Part shown: positions 7,793 through 12,321 of the stretch, piece by piece
Layout of the letters: the number at the start of each line of letters is the position of its first letter
Numbering within the stretch: position 1 is the stretch's first letter
Assembly (NCBI GenBank): GCA_036558265.1
Contig: DATBFY010000763.1
Coordinates: 1-12,321 of the forward strand
DNA: 12,321 nucleotides
From: RYN-433 sp036558265
GTDB lineage: Bacteria; Planctomycetota; Phycisphaerae; Tepidisphaerales; Tepidisphaeraceae
Direction: 5' to 3'
Notes under the pieces: model-generated
Told to the model about the DNA's origin: nothing
Databases searched by the model: none
The model's input: only the letters and a program-made list of their open reading frames with translations
Translations under genes and position numbers: made by a program

Positions 7793-10700
7793 ATGTCCCG
7801 GGCCCGCCGCCGCCGCCGCCGCCGTTTCCGATCTTCGAGTCTGCTGAACCAAGCCATGCTGGCGATGCTCGACGCCCTCGAGCCCCGGCGGCTGCTCTCC
7901 TCGACGGTGGACGACAACGGCCTCCTGAGCGCGAGCGGCACCGGCGGCGACGACGACCTGCGGATCGACATCAACGGCGACGGGCAGCTCGCGGTCACGC
8001 TCAACGGGGTGCAGGACGGCGTCTTCGACCCGGGCGACGTCGCGGCGATCATCCTGGACGGTGGGGCGGGCAACGACACCGTGCGCGTGGGGGCGAACAT
8101 CCCCGGCACGACGCTTATCGGCGGCGCGGGTGACGACACGCTGCTGGGCGGCAATGGCGACGACACGCTCGACGGCGGGGACGGCAACGACACGCTCGAC
8201 GGGAAGGAGGGGGCGGACCTCTATTCCGGCGGCGCGGGCTTCGACGCCGCTGATTTCCGCTTCGAGACGGCGGACTTGACCTTGAGTATCGACGGCGTCG
8301 CCAACGAACAGGGCGGCAACGCCGAGGGGGACAACATCGCGGTCGATGTCGAGCGCATCGTCGGTGGCAGCGGCAACGACTTCATCACCGGCTCGGACGG
8401 CGATGACTCGATCGATGGCCGCAAGGGCAACGACACGATCTTCGGCGGGCTGGGCAACGACTCGCTCGACGGGGCGCAGGGCGACGATTCGCTCGCAGGC
8501 GAATCCGGCGACGACGTGCTCACCGGCGGGCCCGGTAACGACACGATGACCGGCGGCGCGGGCGATGACTCGTTCATCGCCAACGACGGCGAGGCCGACA
8601 CGCTCGACGGCGGCACGGGCAACGACAACGCCGTGGCCGACCAGCCCGGCGACACGTTCGACAGCATCGAATCGGGGATCAACATCCCCGCGCCGGAGAT
8701 CACGGTGCTGCTGGGCGAGAACGCGCTGACCGACAACGTCTCCACCGTGGATTTCGGCAGCGTCGGCCAAGGCAGGACCGGCCCGACGCGCACGTTCACG
8801 GTGCGCAACGACGGCGACGACGTGCTGTCGGTCGGGGCGGTCAGCGTGCCGGCGGGGTTCCTGCTGGTGGACCCGCTCCAGGGGCCGATCCAGCCGGGCG
8901 AGAGCGAGTCGTTCACCGTGCAGGTGGACACGTCCGTCGCGGGCACGCTGGGCGGGGAGGTTTCGTTTGCCAACAGCGACGCGGACGAGAACCCGTTCAA
9001 CTTCGCGGTGACGGCGACGGTGACGCCCGCGCCGCCGCAGATCCCGGACATCGCGGTGACGATGGGCGGCACGAACATCCCCGACGGGCAGGGCGCGCCG
9101 ATCGACTTCGGCGCGGTCAACCGCGGCGCGAGCGGGCCGACGCGGACGTTTACGGTGTCGAACACGGGCAGCGGGGCGCTGTCGATCAGCGGGGTGAGCG
9201 TGCCGGCGGGGTTCACGATCGTGGACCCGCTGGTGGGGCCGATCGCGGCGGGCGGGTCGGAGTCGTTCACCGTTCGCCTGGACACCGGCACGGCCGGCGC
9301 CAAGGGGGGCGACGTGGTCATCAGCAGCAACGACCCGGATGAGGATCCGTTCAACTTCGCGATCGCCGGGACGGTCAATGCGCCGCCGCCCCCGCCGGCG
9401 CCGGACATCACGGTGAACCTGCGCGCCCCGGCGGGGCCGATCGACAACGGCAACTCGACGGTGGAGTTCGGGAACAAGCTGGTCGGCGCGCGGGGGCCGA
9501 CGCGCACGTTCCGCGTGTTCAACGACGGCAAGGCGACGCTGAGCCTGGGCAAGATCACCGTACCGGCGGGATTCGTCCTCTTCGCCGAGCCGGACAAGAC
9601 GAGCATCGCGCCCGGCGACGGCACGTCCTTCACCGTGCAGCTCGACACGAGCAGCCCGGGCACGAAGACCGGCTTTGTCTCGATCGCGACCAATGACCCG
9701 GACGAGAACCCGTTCACCTTCCGCGTGACCGGGGCGATCGGGGTGGAGAACAAGCCGATCCCGGAGATCACGCTCAACGCGCTCCAGCATGGGCAGTTGC
9801 GCGGGGTGGTGGACGGTTCGAGCTCGTTCAGCTTCGGGACTGCGGGGGCGAACTCGAAGTTCAGCCGCGCCGCCCGGACGTTCCGGATCGCCAACGACGG
9901 CGACGCGACGCTCACGCTGGGCAAGCTGGCGGTGCCGCGCGGGTTCGTCGTGCTGGACGGCATCCCCGACAGCCTGGCGCCCGGCGAGATCGACGCGCTG
10001 GTGCTGGCGATCGACACGACGTCGGGGTTGGGCAACAAGTCCGGCGATGTGTCGTTTTCGACCAACGACTCGAACGAGAACCCGTTCAGCTTCGGCGTGT
10101 CTGCGGCGGTGGCGGCCGGGGCGCCGGGCGGGAAGCCCGAGATCTCGGTGCTGATGACCAGCGGGCAGGCGATCGCGGATGGGCTGGCGACGCCGATCAG
10201 CTTCGGGTCGGTGCGGCGGGATGGCAAGACGCCCACGCGAACCTTCCGCGTGCGCAACGACGGCAACGCGCCGCTGACGCTGGGGTCGGTTGCGGTGCCG
10301 GGCGGGTTCACGCTGGTGGCGGCGCCGGCGGGATCGGTCGCGCCGGGGGAGATGACGTCGTTCACGGTCGGCCTGAATACCGGGGCGAGCGGGAACCATT
10401 CGGGGCAGGTGCAGTTCTCGACGAATGATTCGAACGAGAACCCCTTTAACTTTGCGGTCAGCGGGGCGGTGAGCGCGCCGGTCGGCTCGGGGCCGGTGGT
10501 GACGGCGGCGCTGTCGAACGGGACGCTGACGGTCAACGGCACGTCCACGATCGACACGATCTCGTTCGCGCTGTCGTCGCGGGGGCTGACGGTGGTCGGC
10601 AATGGCAAGAGCGTGGCCGGATCGCCGTTCAACAAGGTCAAGCGGATCGTGGTGAACGGCTTCGACGGGGACGACCGACTGGACGCATCGGGGCTTTCGA

Positions 10701-10945
10701 CACCGGTCGTCTTGAACGGCGGGAACGGCAACGACACGCTGATCGGCGGCGGCGGGAACGACAATCTGTCGGGTGGCTCGGGCAATGACAACCTCCTGGG
10801 GAACGCCGGGGTGGACGTGCTGAAGGGCGATGACGGGTCGGACACGATCACGGCGACGGATGGGGTGGCGGATTCGGTGGTGGATGGGGGGTCGGGGAAC
10901 GACACGGTGCGGAAGGATCGGGTGGATCCGTGGTCGGGGACGTGA
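7793..10945 (+). CDS. LEPR-motif choice-of-anchor-D/RTX calcium-binding repeat protein (paralogue B)
   Basis: The product is 1050 residues and shares the full domain order of the upstream gene. An arginine-rich start (MSRARRRRRRRFR) precedes LEPRRLLSS (29-37). A long RTX region (about 89-275) has many GG-GND-L/I nonapeptides, for example GGAGDDTLLGG and GGLGNDSLDG, and encloses a non-RTX insert near 143-190. Five choice-of-anchor-D repeats start at 302, 419, 538, 658 and 783. The C-terminal module (902-1050) has RTX repeats from 974 and ends KDRVDPWSGT. Repeat by repeat it aligns one-to-one with paralogue A, and both arrays are exactly 600 residues. Its N-terminal part is about 130 residues longer and its C-terminal module 18 shorter. 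Like its neighbour it is probably exported, calcium-binding and structural or adhesive; the binding partner is unknown. No enzyme motif, anchor helix or sortase-type signal is visible. Confidence 0.95.
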   Translation: MSRARRRRRRRFRSSSLLNQAMLAMLDALEPRRLLSSTVDDNGLLSASGTGGDDDLRIDINGDGQLAVTLNGVQDGVFDPGDVAAIILDGGAGNDTVRVGANIPGTTLIGGAGDDTLLGGNGDDTLDGGDGNDTLDGKEGADLYSGGAGFDAADFRFETADLTLSIDGVANEQGGNAEGDNIAVDVERIVGGSGNDFITGSDGDDSIDGRKGNDTIFGGLGNDSLDGAQGDDSLAGESGDDVLTGGPGNDTMTGGAGDDSFIANDGEADTLDGGTGNDNAVADQPGDTFDSIESGINIPAPEITVLLGENALTDNVSTVDFGSVGQGRTGPTRTFTVRNDGDDVLSVGAVSVPAGFLLVDPLQGPIQPGESESFTVQVDTSVAGTLGGEVSFANSDADENPFNFAVTATVTPAPPQIPDIAVTMGGTNIPDGQGAPIDFGAVNRGASGPTRTFTVSNTGSGALSISGVSVPAGFTIVDPLVGPIAAGGSESFTVRLDTGTAGAKGGDVVISSNDPDEDPFNFAIAGTVNAPPPPPAPDITVNLRAPAGPIDNGNSTVEFGNKLVGARGPTRTFRVFNDGKATLSLGKITVPAGFVLFAEPDKTSIAPGDGTSFTVQLDTSSPGTKTGFVSIATNDPDENPFTFRVTGAIGVENKPIPEITLNALQHGQLRGVVDGSSSFSFGTAGANSKFSRAARTFRIANDGDATLTLGKLAVPRGFVVLDGIPDSLAPGEIDALVLAIDTTSGLGNKSGDVSFSTNDSNENPFSFGVSAAVAAGAPGGKPEISVLMTSGQAIADGLATPISFGSVRRDGKTPTRTFRVRNDGNAPLTLGSVAVPGGFTLVAAPAGSVAPGEMTSFTVGLNTGASGNHSGQVQFSTNDSNENPFNFAVSGAVSAPVGSGPVVTAALSNGTLTVNGTSTIDTISFALSSRGLTVVGNGKSVAGSPFNKVKRIVVNGFDGDDRLDASGLSTPVVLNGGNGNDTLIGGGGNDNLSGGSGNDNLLGNAGVDVLKGDDGSDTITATDGVADSVVDGGSGNDTVRKDRVDPWSGT
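7804..7824 (+). repeat. In-frame CCG microsatellite (seven units) coding for polyarginine
   Basis: Seven CCG units in a row, read in frame as CGC/CGT, encode most of the arginine run in the basic segment before the LEPR motif of paralogue B. Gain or loss of a unit would change the number of arginines without shifting the frame. Confidence 0.8.
8057..8617 (+). repeat. Expanded N-terminal RTX nonapeptide region in paralogue B
   Basis: This segment encodes residues 89-275, two runs of glycine- and aspartate-rich nonapeptides of the GGxGxDxLx type separated by a non-repeat stretch (about 143-190). The matching block of paralogue A has only about four such units (about 4989-5110). Each nonapeptide typically contributes to a Ca2+-binding parallel beta-roll. 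Confidence 0.8.
8696..10495 (+). repeat. Array of five choice-of-anchor-D repeats inside paralogue B
   Basis: Units of 117, 119, 120, 125 and 119 codons begin at 8696, 9047, 9404, 9764 and 10139. Each is most like the unit at the same position in the upstream paralogue: unit 3 shares LRAPA and IDNGN, unit 4 shares GQLRGVV, GSSSFSFGTA and SRAARTF, and units 4 and 5 share NDSNENPF. Confidence 0.85.
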
Positions 10946-10957
10946 GGGGGCAGGGAA

Positions 10958-10987
10958 GGCAAAAGGTAAAGGGCAAAAGGCAAAAGG
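10958..10987. repeat. Degenerate GGCAAAA short tandem repeat
   Basis: About four imperfect copies of a 7-bp purine unit (GGCAAAA, GGTAAA, GGGCAAAA, GGCAAAA) begin 12 bp after the stop of paralogue B. From general memory, similar GGCAAAA tracts recur between genes in planctomycete-like genomes; I cannot check this here. Confidence 0.6.
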
Positions 10988-11007
10988 GGGGATGCGAATT
11001 GCGCGAG

Positions 11008-11037
11008 TTGTAGCAGGTTGTAGCGTTTTGTAGCAGG
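11008..11037. repeat. Three TTGTAGC direct repeats with 10-bp period
   Basis: TTGTAGC occurs at 11008, 11018 and 11028, each followed by AGG, GTT and AGG. The first and third 10-mers are identical. A related TTGATAGCAG follows near 11044. The spacing is close to one helical turn, which would place each copy on the same face of the DNA. Confidence 0.65.
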
Positions 11038-11056
11038 ATTGCTTTGATAGCAGCGG

Positions 11057-11103
11057 TTTGGGTTCGTTTTGCGCCGCCGGATTGAACCACGAAGAAGAGG
11101 ACA
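11057..11103. repeat. Possible dispersed intergenic repeat fragment
   Basis: TTTGGGTTCGTTTTGCG (11057-11073) and TTGAACCACGAAGAAGAGGAC (from 11082) resemble, from memory, sequences scattered between genes in planctomycetes and related bacteria (the second being like ACCACGAAGGACACGAAGG tracts). The copy number in this genome cannot be judged from one window. Confidence 0.3.
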
Positions 11104-11162
11104 GGTCCGGGCCATGACCGGGAGCGGGAGGAAGTTGTGTGCGCGCATGGATGGTCCTCCGT

Positions 11163-11182
11163 AAAAAAGCGCAAAATTGCGC
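11163..11182 (-). terminator. Terminator-like hairpin plus T-tract, leftward
   Basis: Read on the minus strand, GCGCAA and TTGCGC pair as a short stem (11182-11169) and are followed at once by six T residues (11168-11163). The stem is short, five or six base pairs, so efficiency would be modest. No leftward gene ends here in the window; it might stop antisense transcription entering paralogue B from the right. Confidence 0.33.
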
Positions 11183-11386
11183 GCCAATGATGCAGCGAGC
11201 GCCATCAAGATAACAAGAGGAGGGGTTTTGCGGGGGTTTTTGCGCGAAAGATTTTTTGGTTTTCGGAAAAAAAAAATTGCGCCGCGCGCGTCACAAGCGC
11301 GCATCAAAATGACGGGATCTTGGCGCGGGCGGATCGAACAAACGATTGCGGTTTCGGTATGTTATGGCGATCATCCGAATCTTCAC

Positions 11387-11391
11387 AGGAG
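11387..11391 (+). promoter_or_regulatory. Ribosome-binding site AGGAG for the isomerase-like gene
   Basis: AGGAG lies 5 nt before ATG 11397. It selects this start over the in-frame TTG at 11346 and ATG at 11364, and it puts the twin-arginine motif at residues 9-15, where such signals normally lie. Confidence 0.75.
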
Positions 11392-11396
11392 CGCTC

Positions 11397-12260
11397 ATGT
11401 CCAATCAAAGCGGTCATTGGTCTCGACGAGGGGTTTTGCTGGGTGGCGTGGCGGGGGCGGTCGGCGTGCTGGCCGGGGGGCGGTTGGCATCGGCGGCGGA
11501 GATCACGCAGCATCCGGCGGGTGATCGATGGGGCGGGTTGAAGATCGGCTGCGCGACGTACACGTTCAGCAAGTACAAGGTGGATGATGCGATCAAGTGG
11601 ATCGCGCGGATGGGGCTGCCGTACTGCTCGATCAAGGAGGTTCACCTGCCGCTCAAGAGCACGACCGAGGAGCGGAAAGCGGTGGCGACAAAGTTCAAGG
11701 AGGCGGGGATCACGCCGCTGAGCGCGGGGGTGATCAGCCTGTCGAACAAGGAGGACCAGGTCCGCAACGCGTTCGAGTACGTGCGGGACATCGGGGCGCC
11801 GGTGATGGTGGCCAGCCCCGATCCGGTGGCGCTGCCGCTGGTGGAGAAGCTCGTGAAGGAGTTCGACATCAAGGTGGCAATCCACAATCACGGCCCGGAG
11901 GACAAGAAGAAGTTCCCCTCGCCGGATGACGTGATGAAGGCGGTGGCGAACCTGGACCCGCGGATCGGATGCTGCATCGACGTGGGGCACTGCGCCCGGG
12001 CGGGGACGGATCCGGCGGAGGCGATCGGTCGGATCGGCCCGCGGGTGTATGACATTCACATGAAGGACGTTGCGCGGCTGGACCGGCCGAGCACGGTGGA
12101 GTGCGGGCGGGGCGTCCTGGACATCAAGGGGATCCTGGCGGCGTTGCGGAAGATCAACTTCCAGGGGCACGTGGGCTTCGAGCACGAGAAGGACATGGCG
12201 GACGTGGTGCCGGGGCTGGCGGAGTGCGTGGGGTATGTGAGGGGGATCATCGCGGGATAA
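11397..12260 (+). CDS. Tat-exported sugar phosphate isomerase/epimerase family TIM-barrel protein
   Basis: The product is 287 residues. A twin-arginine signal (SRRGVLL, 9-15), a hydrophobic stretch (13-28) and an ALASAA-like site (RLASAAE, 29-35) predict export by Tat in folded form. The rest fits the xylose-isomerase-like TIM barrel (AP endonuclease 2 superfamily). Likely metal-site or active-site residues are E81 (IKEVH), H163 and H165 (IHNHG), D195 and H198 (CIDVGH), H221 (DIHMKD) and E262 (GFEHE). The GRGVLDIKGIL segment (238-247) and NFQGHVGFE (254-262) are typical of the C-terminal strands. Family members interconvert keto-sugars or epimers, or act on inositol derivatives; the substrate here cannot be told from sequence. 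Exported members are common in planctomycetes, often near sugar oxidoreductases, but no such partner is in the window. Length is normal, and the gene appears intact and separately transcribed. Confidence 0.95.
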   Translation: MSNQSGHWSRRGVLLGGVAGAVGVLAGGRLASAAEITQHPAGDRWGGLKIGCATYTFSKYKVDDAIKWIARMGLPYCSIKEVHLPLKSTTEERKAVATKFKEAGITPLSAGVISLSNKEDQVRNAFEYVRDIGAPVMVASPDPVALPLVEKLVKEFDIKVAIHNHGPEDKKKFPSPDDVMKAVANLDPRIGCCIDVGHCARAGTDPAEAIGRIGPRVYDIHMKDVARLDRPSTVECGRGVLDIKGILAALRKINFQGHVGFEHEKDMADVVPGLAECVGYVRGIIAG

Positions 12261-12297
12261 GGATGAAGGGGGAAGGATGAGACGGACACGGCGGGGC

Positions 12298-12321
12298 GAG
12301 TGCCCGTAGCACGGGCGCCTC
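12298..12321. repeat. Hairpin at the right edge with GCCCGT/ACGGGC core
   Basis: GAGTGCCCGT and ACGGGCG-CTC can pair around an AGC loop with one bulged C and one G-T wobble. The element starts about 38 bp after the isomerase-like stop and may continue beyond the window. No T-tract is visible within the window. Its core matches that of the hairpin at 7591-7609 with the arms in the opposite order. It may act as a transcript end or be a dispersed intergenic element. Confidence 0.45.

Larger units (their letters stand above)
10946..11396. other. 451-bp intergenic patchwork of short repeats before the isomerase gene
   Basis: I find no convincing gene. From left to right it holds a purine-rich GGCAAAA-type repeat (10958-10987), three 10-bp TTGTAGC repeats (11008-11037), a stretch resembling dispersed intergenic sequence (11057-11103), a leftward terminator-like hairpin (11163-11182), T and A tracts (11252-11276) and an inverted repeat GCGCGC-N7-GCGCGC (11284-11302). 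Base composition swings sharply from poly-A/T to pure GC within a few tens of bases, unlike the genes. No convincing promoter hexamers were found close to the start at 11397. Confidence 0.7.

Noticed and set aside
7652..10399. 915-codon minus-strand open frame
   Set aside because: It is another antisense shadow of paralogue B, rich in Arg/Val/Asp, with no recognisable domain.
11008..11037. TTGTAGC array as a CRISPR remnant
   Set aside because: The repeat unit is only 7 bp with 3-bp gaps; there is no spacer-length spacing and no cas gene in the window.
11148..11160. GGAGG 7 nt before a minus-strand ATG at 11148
   Set aside because: The spacing is good, but the frame runs without a stop deep into the antisense of paralogue B and its product looks like translated intergenic repeat sequence.
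11252..11276. T6 and A10 tracts as a rightward intrinsic terminator
   Set aside because: The only possible stem is six A-T pairs around a nine-base loop, far too weak. It is better viewed as an AT-rich or bent patch.
8221..11307. Very long minus-strand open frame (1028 codons)
   Set aside because: It is antisense to paralogue B and low-complexity in Ser/Pro/Leu. It stays open because GC-rich codons of the real gene rarely give stops on the other strand.

Overview
The window is GC-rich DNA that most likely comes from a planctomycete, perhaps of the Phycisphaerae type. The evidence is three large genes whose products all carry, after a short basic N-terminus, the LEPR-XLL export-type motif typical of that phylum (LESRVLLA, LESRRLLAS, LEPRRLLSS). 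Their mature parts are built from lamin-tail, CotH, choice-of-anchor-D (ASH-like) and RTX calcium-binding modules. The genus is not determined.

Layout. Positions 1-3879 on the minus strand hold most of a very large secreted protein (LTD, jelly-roll-like region, chitobiase-type domain, CotH, second chitobiase-type domain, two more LTDs); its 3' end lies beyond the left edge. Positions 3880-4667 form a long divergent intergenic region with an 11-bp inverted repeat, several short palindromes and a candidate leftward promoter. Positions 4668-7484 and 7793-10945 on the plus strand are tandem paralogues of 938 and 1050 residues. Both have LEPR motif, RTX block, five choice-of-anchor-D repeats, and a second RTX block. 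The 308-bp gap between them holds a GC hairpin and an operator-like inverted repeat. Positions 10946-11396 are a 451-bp patchwork of short repeats, A/T tracts and a leftward terminator-like hairpin. Positions 11397-12260 encode a Tat-exported TIM-barrel protein of the sugar phosphate isomerase/epimerase family. The window ends inside or at a small hairpin.

How the genes fit together. The first three products are probably exported surface or matrix proteins. One is a multi-domain CotH/LTD protein. The other two are repeat-rich, calcium-binding, adhesin-like proteins that arose by duplication of one gene whose five repeats were already distinct. The isomerase-like protein has its own ribosome-binding site, lies 451 bp away, and is probably a separate unit. 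No secretion machinery, regulator, tRNA, rRNA, CRISPR array, transposase or phage gene is visible. No defence-type system was found; the most unusual content is the duplicated repeat architecture, its conserved C-terminal tail, and several non-coding repeat elements.
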